Assembly: GCF_008705135.1 (NCBI RefSeq) | Contig: NZ_CP023694.1 | Span: 3,162,001-3,226,000, forward strand | Direction of reading: 5' to 3' | Source of the DNA: Streptomyces coeruleorubidus | Lineage (GTDB): Bacteria > Actinomycetota > Actinomycetes > Streptomycetales > Streptomycetaceae | Length of the DNA: 64,000 nt | Shown here: positions 8,706 to 19,222 of the stretch, one piece after another | Layout of the letters: each line of letters starts with the position of its first letter | Position numbering within the stretch: position 1 is the stretch's first letter | Made by a program: the position numbers and the translations under genes | The notes under the pieces: model-generated | The model's input: only the letters and a program-made list of their open reading frames with translations | Databases searched by the model: none | Told to the model about the DNA's origin: nothing

Positions 8706-9452
8706 TTACTTCTCGACGTAGCGCAGGGAGCGCAGCCCGCGCTCCATGTGCCAGTGCAGATACGCGGACACCAGCCCGCTGCCCTCCCGGACGTACCGCG
8801 GCTCGCAGGCGTCCGCGGTCTCCCAGTCTCCCGTAAGCAGCGCGCCGAGGAGTTCCAGGGCCTGGGGCGAGGGTACGACGCTGCCCGGTACCCGGCAGTC
8901 CCCGCAGACGGAACCGCCCGACGCGACCGAGAAGAACCGGTTGGGCCCGGGCATGCCGCACTTCGCGCAGTCGGTGAAGCTCGGGGCGTACCCGTTGACG
9001 GCGAGGGACCGCAGCAGGAACGCGTCCAGCACGAGGTGCGGCGCGTGCTCCCCGCGGGCGAGGGTCCGCAGCCCGCCGACGAGCAGCAGGTACTGCTGCA
9101 CGGCCGGCTCGCCCTCGTGGTCGGTGAACCGCTCGGCGGTCTCGAGCATCACGGTCCCCGCGGTGTACCGCGCGTAGTCGCTGACGATCCCGCCCCCGTA
9201 CGGGGCGATGGTCTCGCTCTGCGTGCACAGCGGCAGCCCTCGCCCGACCAGCTCGCTCCCCTTGGCGAAGAACTGCACGTCGACGTGGGAGAAGGGTTCG
9301 AGGCGCGCACCGAACTTCGACTTCGTCCGGCGCACGCCCCTGGCCACCGCCCGTACGCGTCCGTGACCGCGGGTGAGCAGCGTGATGATCCGGTCCGCCT
9401 CACCCAGCTTCTGGGTGCGCAGCACGATGCCGTCGTCGCGGAACAGACTCAT
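8706..9452 (-). CDS. recO: DNA repair protein RecO
   Basis: Recombination mediator of the RecFOR pathway that helps load RecA on SSB-coated single-stranded DNA. The 248-residue protein begins with the OB-fold sequence [20 protein letters not shown] and continues with [21 protein letters not shown] helical domain is followed by a zinc-finger-like pair CAKCGMPG and CGDC (about residues 165-185). The length fits actinobacterial RecO. It precedes uppS on the same strand. Confidence 0.95.
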   Translation of the reverse strand: MSLFRDDGIVLRTQKLGEADRIITLLTRGHGRVRAVARGVRRTKSKFGARLEPFSHVDVQFFAKGSELVGRGLPLCTQSETIAPYGGGIVSDYARYTAGTVMLETAERFTDHEGEPAVQQYLLLVGGLRTLARGEHAPHLVLDAFLLRSLAVNGYAPSFTDCAKCGMPGPNRFFSVASGGSVCGDCRVPGSVVPSPQALELLGALLTGDWETADACEPRYVREGSGLVSAYLHWHMERGLRSLRYVEK

Positions 9453-9478
9453 GGCGTCATTCTCGCAGGGTCATGGCG

Positions 9479-9694
9479 TCAAGGGACCTCGCCCCTGCTG
9501 CGGGCGTTGGCGTACGCCGTCGCCGCGCGCAGCCGCTCGGCCGGGGTGGCGTGCCGGACGGCACCAGGGTCGGCGTCCCACTCCTTCCCGCCCCCGTACG
9601 GCCTCAGCTGCACGTAGGGCCCCTCATGCCCCATGACGATGCCGATGCGGCCGCTGCGGGTGTCCACGACATACGCGCCGACCGGAGGCTTCAT
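9479..9694 (-). CDS. Small Streptomyces protein with VDTRSGRIG motif, function unknown
   Basis: A 71-residue protein beginning MKPPVGAYVVDTRSGRIGIV, with GPYVQLRPYGGGKEWDADP in the middle and ending NARSRGEVP. I recognise this as a small protein type recurrent in Streptomyces, usually encoded with the partner gene just upstream, but I know of no assigned function. The predicted strand-rich N-terminus could be a small beta-barrel. The start is fixed by the ATGA overlap with the partner's stop. Confidence 0.75.
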   Translation of the reverse strand: MKPPVGAYVVDTRSGRIGIVMGHEGPYVQLRPYGGGKEWDADPGAVRHATPAERLRAATAYANARSRGEVP

Positions 9695-9897
9695 CGCGGC
9701 ACCGCCGCGAGCCGCCGGGTGGTCCGAACGGAACACCGGGCCAATTCCACGAGCGGACAGGGTGCTTCCCGCGCAAGACTTACCGGGCCCAGCCCCAATG
9801 ACGGCAGGGTAATTCCGGTCTTGACGAGTTCTGCCCGCAATTCTTTCACCGCATCCTCCGCTTCTTCGACGCAGAGCGCCGAGTGTCGTGCCTCCAC
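9691..9897 (-). CDS. Small Streptomyces protein with PLVELARC motif, function unknown
   Basis: A 68-residue protein starting at GTG 9897, with the ribosome site in a GGAGGGGGAG run. The centre reads ELRAELVKTGITLPSLGLGP and the end PLVELARCSVRTTRRLAAVPR. The family is common in Streptomyces and travels with the protein encoded next to it. Coupling is through ATGA. In other loci I associate such pairs with XRE-type regulators or ATPase-domain proteins, which are absent here, so the pair may be an orphaned remnant. The surrounding 9.7-10.1 kb looks less GC-rich than its neighbours. Confidence 0.75.
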   Translation of the reverse strand: MEARHSALCVEEAEDAVKELRAELVKTGITLPSLGLGPVSLAREAPCPLVELARCSVRTTRRLAAVPR

Positions 9898-10013
9898 CGT
9901 GCTCCCCCTCCTTTGGGAGTTTCACTCTTCGCATCCCTGCGGTGACGCTCCGCGCCTACACTCGGGAGGGGTCTGTGCCCTACAACTGCGGCGCGGCACA
10001 AAGGGGTTCGGCA

Positions 10014-10100
10014 ATGGCCACGGTTCTCGGCATGCGGCGAGGGGTATTTTTCAAGCGCTCAGCAGGAAAGCCGATTGACGATAAGCGGCCGCTGACATAA
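10014..10100 (+). CDS. Possible 28-codon micro-ORF
   Basis: ATG 10014 is preceded by AAAGGGG at a suitable distance and opens a 28-residue frame (MATVLGMRRGVFFKRSAGKP, then IDDKRPLT) ending at TAA 10098-10100. The predicted product is strongly basic. Its end overlaps the promoter-like DNA of the acetyltransferase gene. There is no independent support from homology that I can recall, so this is only a candidate. Confidence 0.2.
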   Translation: MATVLGMRRGVFFKRSAGKPIDDKRPLT

Positions 10101-10101
10101 T
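10075..10101 (+). promoter_or_regulatory. Promoter-like sequence for the GNAT gene
   Basis: TTGACG (10075-10080) and CATAAT (10096-10101) resemble -35 and -10 boxes, but the 15-bp spacing is short. Transcription from this -10 would start at or next to the GTG at 10108, implying a leaderless message. Confidence 0.4.
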
Positions 10102-10107
10102 CCGGCC

Positions 10108-10602
10108 GTGGATACACGTACGACGGCGGACGGGATACGGCCGGTCCCCATGACTTGGGCCCTGCGTCCCGCCGAGCCGGCGGACGTCGAACCGATAGCG
10201 GAACTACGGGCGGTGGTGATGCGCCCGGACCTGGAACGGCTGGGCCGCTTCGACGAACACCGGGTCAGGCAGCGGCTACGGGACGCCTTCTGCCCCCAGC
10301 ACACGTCGGTCATCGAGGCCGACGGCATGTTCGCGGGCAGCGTCGCACTGCGCCCGTCCGAGACCGACGAGAACGGCCACTGGCTGGAGCACTTCTACCT
10401 CAGCCCGGAGCTCCAGGGCCGAGGCCTGGGTTCGGCGGTCCTCCGCGCCGTGTTGACCCGGACCGACGCCGACGGCGAACGGGTACGCCTGAACGTCCTC
10501 CAGGGCAGCCCGGCCCGGCGCCTCTACGAACGCCACGGTTTCACTGTGGAGTCGCAGGACCCGGTCGACGTCTTCATGGTGCGACCGCCGGGACGTGCCT
10601 GA
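10108..10602 (+). CDS. GNAT family N-acetyltransferase
   Basis: A 164-residue acetyl-CoA-dependent N-acyltransferase. The fold begins at WALRPAEPADVEPIAEL. The acetyl-CoA pyrophosphate-binding motif A is LSPELQGRGLGSAVLRAVL (about residues 96-114), and the final strand motif is ARRLYERHGFTVESQDPVDVFM. No ribosome site is evident, in line with a leaderless GTG start. ATG 10150 is a shorter alternative. The substrate is unknown. The 3' end overlaps the convergent pxpC reading frame by 79 bp. Confidence 0.88.
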   Translation: MDTRTTADGIRPVPMTWALRPAEPADVEPIAELRAVVMRPDLERLGRFDEHRVRQRLRDAFCPQHTSVIEADGMFAGSVALRPSETDENGHWLEHFYLSPELQGRGLGSAVLRAVLTRTDADGERVRLNVLQGSPARRLYERHGFTVESQDPVDVFMVRPPGRA

Positions 10603-11483
10603 ACCGCGCGGCGCCGCTCCCGCAGTGGCGCGAAGCGGACGGACAGGCCCGGCCGGGCCTGGGCGGCGGCGGGCAGGCGGGACTCGGGGACGACACCGAT
10701 GACGGGGTAGCCGCCGGTCGTGGGTGAGTCGGCGAGGAAGAGCACGGGCCTGCCGTCGGGCGGTACCTGGACCGCGCCGAGCACCATGCCCTCGCTGGGA
10801 AGTTCGCCGTCCACCGCTCGTTCCAGGGAGGGGCCGTCCAACCGCAGTGCGATGCGGTTGCTGTGGGGAGACACGGCGAAGCGGCCCGTCGCGAGGGTGC
10901 GCACGGCGGCGGCGGTGAACCAGTCGTCGCGCGGGCCGAGCAGCACGGGGAGCACCAGTTCACGCGGGGGCCCGTCCCACAGGGCCATGTGGTGGTGCGG
11001 CGGGCCCGCGGCGGCCGGTTCGCCCAGCGGCAGGACGTCACCGTCCTTGAGGGGGGCGGGGCCCAGCCCGGACAGCAGGTCGGTGGAACGGCTGCCGAGG
11101 ACCGGAGGTACGGCGATGCCTCCGCTCACGGCGAGATAGCCGCGCAGCCCGAAGGTGGCGGCGCCCACGTCGAGTACCGCACCGGCCGGCAGGTGGACGG
11201 GACCGGCCCATGCCGCCGGCCGGCCGTCGACGCGTACCGGGGCGGGTGCTCCGGTGACGGCCACGGTCACCGCCCGGGTGGCGCGTATCGTCACGCCGGT
11301 CAGGGTGGTCTCCAGGGTGGCGGCGTCGGCGGGGTTGCCCACCAGCCGGTTCGCCAGCCGGTGCGCCGGCTGGTCCAGGGCCCCGGAGCGGGGTACACCG
11401 AGAGCCGCGTGGCCGAACCGTCCCAGGTCCTGGACGGTGGTCAGCGCACCGGCCCGCACCACTTCCACCTTGCCGTCACTCAC
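10524..11483 (-). CDS. pxpC: 5-oxoprolinase subunit C (biotin-dependent carboxylase-like)
   Basis: Subunit of the ATP-dependent prokaryotic 5-oxoprolinase (PxpABC; KipA/allophanate hydrolase subunit 2-like domain), which opens pyroglutamate to glutamate. The translation has the family opening VEVVRAGALTTVQDLGRFGHAALGVPRSGALD and the later SNRIALRLDGP and SEGMVLGAVQVPPDGRPVLFLADSPTTGGYPVI. The conserved part ends around residue 295. The last about 25 residues run antisense to the 3' end of the acetyltransferase gene and look unlike the family, so the natural stop may have been lost. The start overlaps the end of pxpB by 8 bp. Confidence 0.9.
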   Translation of the reverse strand: MSDGKVEVVRAGALTTVQDLGRFGHAALGVPRSGALDQPAHRLANRLVGNPADAATLETTLTGVTIRATRAVTVAVTGAPAPVRVDGRPAAWAGPVHLPAGAVLDVGAATFGLRGYLAVSGGIAVPPVLGSRSTDLLSGLGPAPLKDGDVLPLGEPAAAGPPHHHMALWDGPPRELVLPVLLGPRDDWFTAAAVRTLATGRFAVSPHSNRIALRLDGPSLERAVDGELPSEGMVLGAVQVPPDGRPVLFLADSPTTGGYPVIGVVPESRLPAAAQARPGLSVRFAPLRERRRAVQARPGGRTMKTSTGSCDSTVKPWRS

Positions 11484-12108
11484 GCGGCCGCTCCTCGGAG
11501 TCAGGCACGAAACGCACCCGGGTGCCCGGCACGAGCAGGGCCGCCGGCTGCCTCTGCAGGTCCCACAGCGTCACCGAGGTCCTGCCGATCAACTGCCAGC
11601 CTCCCGGCGAGCTCCGGGGATAGATGCCGGTGTAGTGGCCGGCCAGGGCCACCGCCCCGGCCGGAACCGAGGTCCGCGGCTCCGCCCGGCGCGGCACGAC
11701 GTACGGCTCGCCCAGTCCCGTCATGTACGCGAATCCAGGGGCGAACCCGGAGAACGCCACCCGGTGTTCGGTGCCGCCGTGCAGGCGTACCACCTCGTCC
11801 TCGCTCATGCCCCACAGCTCGGCGACCAGGCCGAGGTCGGCCCCGTCGTACCGGACGGGTATCTCGACCAGCTCGCCGCTGTCCGCCACCGGCGGAGGGG
11901 TGGACCATCGGCGCAGTTCCGCCTGCAGACCGGGGAGATCGTGCACGCCGTACAAGAGCACGGTCCTCTCCCCCGGCACGATCTCCCGCACCGGCGTCAG
12001 GGTGCCCGCGGCCCGGCGGCGCAGCAGTTCGGCGTGCCACGCCTGGGCCTCGCCCGGTCCGTCCAGATCGATGAGCAGCGAGTCCTGCCCGGTCGGCAGC
12101 AGTCTCAT
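11476..12108 (-). CDS. pxpB: 5-oxoprolinase subunit B (KipI-like)
   Basis: A 210-residue partner of PxpC in 5-oxoproline cleavage; the same family includes the KipI kinase inhibitor of Bacillus. It opens MRLLPTGQDSLLIDLDGPGEAQAWHAEL. The family core is HGGTEHRVAFSGFAPGFAYMTGLGEPYVVPRRAEPRTSVPAGAVALAG, followed by YTGIYPRSSPGGWQLIGRT. It overlaps pxpC and is certainly coupled to it. The third subunit, PxpA (LamB/YcsF), is not in this window although it often lies beside these two. Confidence 0.93.
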   Translation of the reverse strand: MRLLPTGQDSLLIDLDGPGEAQAWHAELLRRRAAGTLTPVREIVPGERTVLLYGVHDLPGLQAELRRWSTPPPVADSGELVEIPVRYDGADLGLVAELWGMSEDEVVRLHGGTEHRVAFSGFAPGFAYMTGLGEPYVVPRRAEPRTSVPAGAVALAGHYTGIYPRSSPGGWQLIGRTSVTLWDLQRQPAALLVPGTRVRFVPDSEERPRE

Positions 12109-12174
12109 ACGAACAAGACTAGAGAATTGTTGAACAATCCGACAAGAGCAAAGCCGGCCAGCGCGGGGCCGAGC

Positions 12175-12624
12175 TCACCCCGCGCTGAAACTCCGTACGT
12201 ACCGCCGCTGCCAGGGCGTTTCCACCGCATGCCGGTCGTAGTGCCGCCGCACGTACGCCACCGCCTCCTCCCCCGGCACCCCGTCCAGCACCGCCAGGCA
12301 GGCCAGCGCCGTGCCCGTACGGCCGCGTCCTCCGCCGCAGGCGATCTCCACGCGCTCCCCGGCGGCCCGTTCCCAGGCGTCGGCCAGCACCACGCGGGCG
12401 GCTGCCCGGTCCGACGGGATGCGGAAGTCGGGCCAGCGGAGCCAGCCGGACTCCCAGGGGACCTCCGGGGGCTGCTTGCCGAGCAGGTAGAGGCCGTAGG
12501 AGGGGGTGGGCGCGACGGGGTCCAGGGGGTGGCGGAGGCCTCGGCCGCGTACCAGCCGGCCGGAGGGCAGCCGCAGGACGCCGACGTCGCTCTCGCTCCA
12601 CAGCTCGGTCATGCCCCTCATCAT
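12175..12624 (-). CDS. Protein-tyrosine-phosphatase-like protein
   Basis: A 149-residue (or 145, from ATG 12612) cytosolic protein with a cysteine-phosphatase P-loop CGGGRGRTG (CX5R, about residue 96). A WPDF sequence near residue 65 matches a WPD general-acid loop. The usual His before the catalytic Cys is Ala here (IAC). A dual-specificity/tyrosine phosphatase fold is likely; the substrate is unknown. Three ATGs (12624, 12621, 12612) are possible starts. It sits 66 bp upstream of pxpB on the same strand. Confidence 0.8.
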   Translation of the reverse strand: MMRGMTELWSESDVGVLRLPSGRLVRGRGLRHPLDPVAPTPSYGLYLLGKQPPEVPWESGWLRWPDFRIPSDRAAARVVLADAWERAAGERVEIACGGGRGRTGTALACLAVLDGVPGEEAVAYVRRHYDRHAVETPWQRRYVRSFSAG

Positions 12625-12653
12625 GCTCCGCGCCCGCTCGCCGGGGAGCGGAA

Positions 12654-13358
12654 TCAGCCCACCCCTCGCGACTCCTCCGCCGCCCGCGCCTCGATCCCCC
12701 GGAAGTGCACCGCCATCGCCCGCTGCGCGCCCTCGACGTCGCGGGCGCGCAGGGCGGTGACGATGTCGCGGTGGCGGCGGACCGTGATCTCGGGTGACGG
12801 GTCGTCGGTCCAGCCGCGGGCGCCGGAGACCCGGCGGAAGACCGTCCAGAACGCGCCGAGGAGCTGCGGGACCAGCGCGTTGCCGAGGGAGGCGTACAGG
12901 ATCTCGTGGAACTCGCGGTCGAGTTCGGGGAAGGAGAGGCCCGTGCCGCCCGCGGACTCCATGCGGGTCACCACGCCCTCCAGCCTCTCCAGTTCGGCCT
13001 CGGTGACGGTCGCGGCGACCCGGCGGATCAGGCCCTCCTCCAGTACCTCCCGGACCTGGAGGATCTCGGCGAGGGCGCCGGTGTCGTCGTCGTGCCGGGC
13101 CAGGGTGCGGAAGGTCAGGCCGTCGACGAGGGGGGTGAGGGAGGCCTGGCCGACGTAGGTGCCGTAACCGTGTCTGATCTCGACGATGTCGAGGGCCTGG
13201 AGGGCTTTGAGTGCCTCGCGGACCGAGTTGCGGCTGACGCCGAGATCCTCCATGAGTTCGGTCTCGGTGGGCAGCGGCGCGCCGGCGGTGAGTCTGCGGT
13301 CGAGGATGAGCTGCACGACCTGGCGTTGTATCCGGCTGGTCCTGGGCTCCTCGGACAT
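12654..13358 (-). CDS. FadR-subfamily GntR transcriptional regulator
   Basis: A ligand-responsive DNA-binding repressor of 234 residues. The N-terminal winged helix reads RIQRQVVQLILDRRLTAGAPLPTETELMEDLGVSRNSVREALKAL. The all-helical FCD domain follows, with acidic and His residues that usually coordinate metal and ligand (LDREFHEIL, VRRHRDIVTAL, MAVHF). The start is ATG 13358; ATGs at 13367 and 13397 would add residues. It is divergent from the transporter operon starting at 13617, and a TTGGTCCGACC site, the usual FadR-type operator, lies between. It probably controls that operon, as NanR-type regulators control sialic acid genes. Confidence 0.92.
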   Translation of the reverse strand: MSEEPRTSRIQRQVVQLILDRRLTAGAPLPTETELMEDLGVSRNSVREALKALQALDIVEIRHGYGTYVGQASLTPLVDGLTFRTLARHDDDTGALAEILQVREVLEEGLIRRVAATVTEAELERLEGVVTRMESAGGTGLSFPELDREFHEILYASLGNALVPQLLGAFWTVFRRVSGARGWTDDPSPEITVRRHRDIVTALRARDVEGAQRAMAVHFRGIEARAAEESRGVG

Positions 13359-13462
13359 GCGCCGCATCGTACGCGCCCCGGACGTCCCACGTCCCACCTC
13401 TGGCGGTACCCGGTGCCGGCCCTGCCCTGATAGGCCGTCAACTCACCTGTTCCACAGCGTCA

Positions 13463-13474
13463 TTGGTCCGACCT
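13463..13474. promoter_or_regulatory. FadR/GntR operator upstream of the transporter operon
   Basis: GGTC-C-GACC (13465-13473) is a perfect 4-1-4 palindrome inside TTGGTCCGACCT. It matches the well-known FadR-subfamily consensus TGGTnnnACCA in all central positions. It lies 144 bp upstream of the binding-protein gene and about 105 bp upstream of the regulator start, so one site could serve both genes. TGACAG and CATTCG follow within 30 bp and may be promoter elements. Confidence 0.6.
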
Positions 13475-13616
13475 CTGACAGATACGCCATTCGTGTGCGA
13501 GCCCTTGACCGCCTCCACGGCCCCTCCTATGGTCGCGCTGACCGCAGGACGTAGGACGTCGTATCTCCTCTGCTCGCCCCCTCGCTTCCTTTCCAGACCT
13601 CTCGCTGGAGGACCCC

Positions 13617-15248
13617 GTGCGCGACGTGACCCACGACGTGCCGGCGCCGCACCGCCGGACGTTCCTGAAGTACACCGGCGCGCTGGGCGCGGCCGCCGCC
13701 GTCTCCGCGTCGTTGTCGGCGTGTTCGTCCGGGCCGGAGTCCACCAACGACACCGGTGGCGGCGGCAGCGGGGCGAACCGGACACTGACCGCGGTGATCG
13801 GCTACGGCAACGACGGAAGCTGGGATCCCACCCAGACGGCGTCCGCGTTCTGCATGGCCGCGAACAACCACATCTACGAAGGCCTGCTCGACACCGACCC
13901 GATCTCCCGCGTGCCGTACGCGGCCCTGGCGACCGAGGTGCCGAAGGACCCGGACGGCACGTCCTGGAAGTTCACGCTGCGGGCGGGCGCGAAGTTCCAC
14001 GACGGCAAGCCCGTCACCGCCGACGACGTGGTCTTCGTCTTCGAGCGGATCCTCGACCCGGACACCCAGACCCTCGCCAAGGGCTTCTTCGCGAGCTGGC
14101 TGAAGGAGGTCCGGAAGATCGACGCGCAGAGCGTGGAACTCGTGCTCAAGTTCCCCTTTCCGGACGGGCTTTCACGGCTGACCCTCGCCAAGATCATGCC
14201 GAAGCACGTGTTCTCCCGGCCGGGCGCCTGGGACGACGCCATCAAGGGCAAGGCGATCGGCTCGGGGCCGTACCGGCAGACCGCGCACCACCCGAAGTCG
14301 AACACGACCTTCGAGGCGTTCGACGGCTACAACGGCCCGCGCAAGCCGGCCTTCCGGAAGATGAACTGGCTGACCATCGTGGACGCGGCACCCCGCGTCG
14401 CGAAGATCTCGGGGTCGAGTGCGGGCGCGCAGATCGCGGACAACATCCCGTACGCCAACATCGCGCAGCTCGAGAGCAGCGGGCTGACCGTCGCCGGCGG
14501 GGCCGGGATGAACAACCTGTTCCTGATGTTCAACACCAAGCACAAGCCCTTCGACGACGTGCGCGTACGCCAGGCCCTGCACTACGCCATCGACACCGAG
14601 AAGATGGTGGAGGTCGCGCTCAAGGGCCACGGGAAGCCGTCGAGTTCCTTCCTCGACGAGAGCAACCCGTCCTACCGCCGGGCGAAGACCGTGTACGACT
14701 ACGACCCGGACAAGGCGAAGGCACTGCTGAAGGAGGCCGGGGTCAAGGGGCTGAGCATCGACATCCTCGCGGTGAACGTGAGCTGGATCGTCGACTGCCT
14801 GCCGACCATCAAGGCGTCCTGGGACGCGATCGGCGTGAAGACGACCCTGTCCCCGCAGGAGACGACGGCCGTGTTCACGAAGATGGACCAGAAGCAGGAC
14901 TACCAGGTCGTCGCCGCCGCCTCGAACCCCAACCAGTTCGGCCTCGACGCCGACCTGATCATGCACTACAACTACGGACCCGAGAACCTGTGGATGCAGT
15001 ACACGCGGTGGGCGGGCGACCCCGTCGCCAAGGCTCTCTTCAGGGACATGGACCGGGCCACCCGGGAGCCGGAGCCCGAGAAGAAGAAGGCGATGGTCCA
15101 GGACTACATCGACGTCGTCGCCGAACAGGCCGTGCTCTACCCGGTCGTCCACAACGAGCTGATGACGGCCTGGGACCCGAAGCGGCTCAGCGGCATAAGG
15201 GCGCAACCGTACCCCGGCATCAACCTGCTTCAGGCCAAGTGGGCCTAG
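13617..15248 (+). CDS. ABC transporter solute-binding lipoprotein, dipeptide/opine (SBP_bac_5) type
   Basis: A 543-residue extracellular solute-binding protein of the peptide/nickel/opine class. The signal sequence carries a Tat twin-arginine motif RRTFLK (residues 13-18) and a lipobox LSAC with Cys36, so it should be exported folded and lipidated. Family segments FHDGKPVTADDVVFVFERIL and DDVRVRQALHYAIDTEKMVEVAL are present. The start is GTG 13617, 4 nt behind GGAGGAC. It leads an operon with two permease domains, two ATPases and a NanA/DapA-like lyase; with the sialidase and FadR regulator nearby, sialic acid is a reasonable ligand. Confidence 0.92.
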   Translation: MRDVTHDVPAPHRRTFLKYTGALGAAAAVSASLSACSSGPESTNDTGGGGSGANRTLTAVIGYGNDGSWDPTQTASAFCMAANNHIYEGLLDTDPISRVPYAALATEVPKDPDGTSWKFTLRAGAKFHDGKPVTADDVVFVFERILDPDTQTLAKGFFASWLKEVRKIDAQSVELVLKFPFPDGLSRLTLAKIMPKHVFSRPGAWDDAIKGKAIGSGPYRQTAHHPKSNTTFEAFDGYNGPRKPAFRKMNWLTIVDAAPRVAKISGSSAGAQIADNIPYANIAQLESSGLTVAGGAGMNNLFLMFNTKHKPFDDVRVRQALHYAIDTEKMVEVALKGHGKPSSSFLDESNPSYRRAKTVYDYDPDKAKALLKEAGVKGLSIDILAVNVSWIVDCLPTIKASWDAIGVKTTLSPQETTAVFTKMDQKQDYQVVAAASNPNQFGLDADLIMHYNYGPENLWMQYTRWAGDPVAKALFRDMDRATREPEPEKKKAMVQDYIDVVAEQAVLYPVVHNELMTAWDPKRLSGIRAQPYPGINLLQAKWA

Positions 15249-15252
15249 CGGC

Positions 15253-16211
15253 ATGACGGCAGTCCTGCGGATCCTGCTCCGCCGCATCGCCCTGCTCGTG
15301 CCGCTGATGCTCGGCATCGTGCTGTTCGTGTTCCTGGTGATGCGGTTCTCGGACGTCGATCCGGCGTCCGCATTCTTCCAGGGCGCCAACCCGACACCGC
15401 AGCAACTGCACGACTTCCGCGAGGAACACGGCCTGCTCGACCCGCTGCCCGTGCGGTACGCCGACTTCGTCGCCGACCTGCTGCACGGCGACCTGGGCAC
15501 CAGCGCGCTGACCCGGGCACCCGTGATCGACCAGGTCACCACCGCGCTGCCGCTCACCCTCCAGCTGACCTTCCTGGGCCTGGGCATCGCGGTCGTGCTG
15601 TCCCTCGTGGGCGGCGTGACCGCGGCGATCTACCGGGACCGGCTGCCCGACCAGATCATCCGGGTCGTGTCGCTGACCGGTGTCGCGGCGCCCGGCTTCT
15701 GGCTGGCGCTGCTGATGATCCAGTACCTGGCGGTCGACCTGGGCTGGTTCCCGACCGGCGGCTACATCAACCCGGCCGACTCCTTCACCGGCTGGCTGAA
15801 GACCATGACCCTCCCCGCCCTCGCCCTCTCCCTTCCGGTGGCGGCGCAGCTGACCCGGATCGTGCGGACGGCCGTGGTGGAGGAGCTGGACAAGGACTAC
15901 GTACGGACGGCGATCGGGAGCGGGCTGCCGCCGCGCGTGGTCGTGGGGCGGAACGTGCTGCGGAACGCGCTCATCAACCCGCTCACCGTGCTCGGGCTGC
16001 GCGTCGGCTATCTGCTGGGCGGCGCGGTCGTCATCGAGACGATCTTCTCGCTGCCCGGCATGGGCAAGCTGATGATCGACGCGGTGAAGAACGGCGATCC
16101 GGCCGTCGTCCAGGGCGTCGTACTGACCACGGCGGCCGGGTTCGTCGTCGTGAACCTCGTCATCGACGTCCTCTACCTGCTGGTCAACCCGCGACTGAGG
16201 GATGCGACCAC

Positions 16212-16215
<4 letters not shown>
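15253..16215 (+). CDS. ABC transporter permease, DppB type
   Basis: A 320-residue inner-membrane permease with about six membrane segments. It opens LRILLRRIALLVPLMLGIVLFVFLVMRF, typical of DppB/OppB. The EAA-type coupling loop is RTAIGSGLPPRVVVGRNVLRNALINPL. The ending LVINLVIDVLYLLVNPRL-like sequence is the family standard. Only 4 bp separate it from the binding-protein gene, and its stop overlaps the start of the next gene. Confidence 0.94.
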
Positions 16216-18193
<1,978 letters not shown>

Positions 18194-18197
<4 letters not shown>

Positions 18198-19222
18198 ACG
18201 CACAGCCCGCTTTCGTGGAGCTCTCCGACGCGCACGTCGTGCACAAGGCCCGCAGCGGCGGCCTGTTCACCCGCGACCGGGTGTACGCCCTGACCGGCGC
18301 CGACCTGGCGATCGCGCCCGGCGAGACCATCGGCGTGGTGGGCGAGTCGGGCTGCGGGAAGTCGACGCTGGCGAAGGTGCTGGTCGGGGTGGAGCGGCCG
18401 ACGCGGGGGACGGTGTCGTTCCGGGGCCGCGACCTGTGGGCGATGCCGCCCGCCGAACGCCGCAGGGCCGTCGGCGGCAGCACCGGCATGATCTTCCAGG
18501 ACCCGTCGACCGCCCTGAACCGCCGCCTGACCGTACGGCAGATCCTGCGGGACCCGCTGGACGTGCACGACCGGGGCACTCGCGGGCAACGTGACGAGAG
18601 AGTCCGGGAGTTGATGTCCCTGGTCGGCCTCCCCCGGGCCCTCGCCGACGCCCTGCCCGGCCAGCTGTCGGGCGGGCAGCGGCAGCGCGTCGCGATCGCC
18701 CGGGCGCTGGCGCTGGACCCGGACCTGGTCGTCGCGGACGAGCCGACCAGTGCCCTGGACGTGTCGGTCCGCGCCCAGATCCTCAACCTCCTGCTGGACC
18801 TGAAGGAACGCCTGGGCCTGGCCCTGGTGTTCGTCTCGCACGACATCCAGACCGTACGGCGGATGAGCGACCGCGTGATCACCATGTACCTGGGCCGGAT
18901 CGTCGAGGAGTCCCCGGCCGCCCTGGTCACCGACCGGGCCCGGCACCCGTACACCCGTGCGCTGTTCTCCGCCACGCCCGGCCTGCTCGACCCGATCGAG
19001 CCGATCCCGCTGGCCGGTCCGGTCCCGTCGGCGACGCGCCCGCCGAGCGGCTGCCCGTTCCGCACGCGCTGCTGGAAGGCGGACGGCACGTGCGCGGAGG
19101 TGATGCCGGACTTCTCGGCCGCGTCGGCCCCCGCGCACCGCTTCCGCTGCCACCATCCTGTCCAGGAGGACGAGTCGACCCGCGACCTCGTCCGCCGGAG
19201 CGACCCGATGGAGGCCCCATGA
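18194..19222 (+). CDS. ABC transporter ATP-binding protein, DppF type
   Basis: Second ATPase of the importer, 342 residues. Walker A is GESGCGKST near residue 50, the signature QLSGGQRQRVAIARAL, Walker B DLVVADEPTSALD, and the switch His is in FVSHDIQTV. The C-terminal oligopeptide-transporter domain has the CPFRTRCWKADGTC cysteine pattern. It overlaps the previous stop by 4 bp (ATGA) and the next gene by 4 bp, so the whole set is translationally coupled. Confidence 0.94.
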
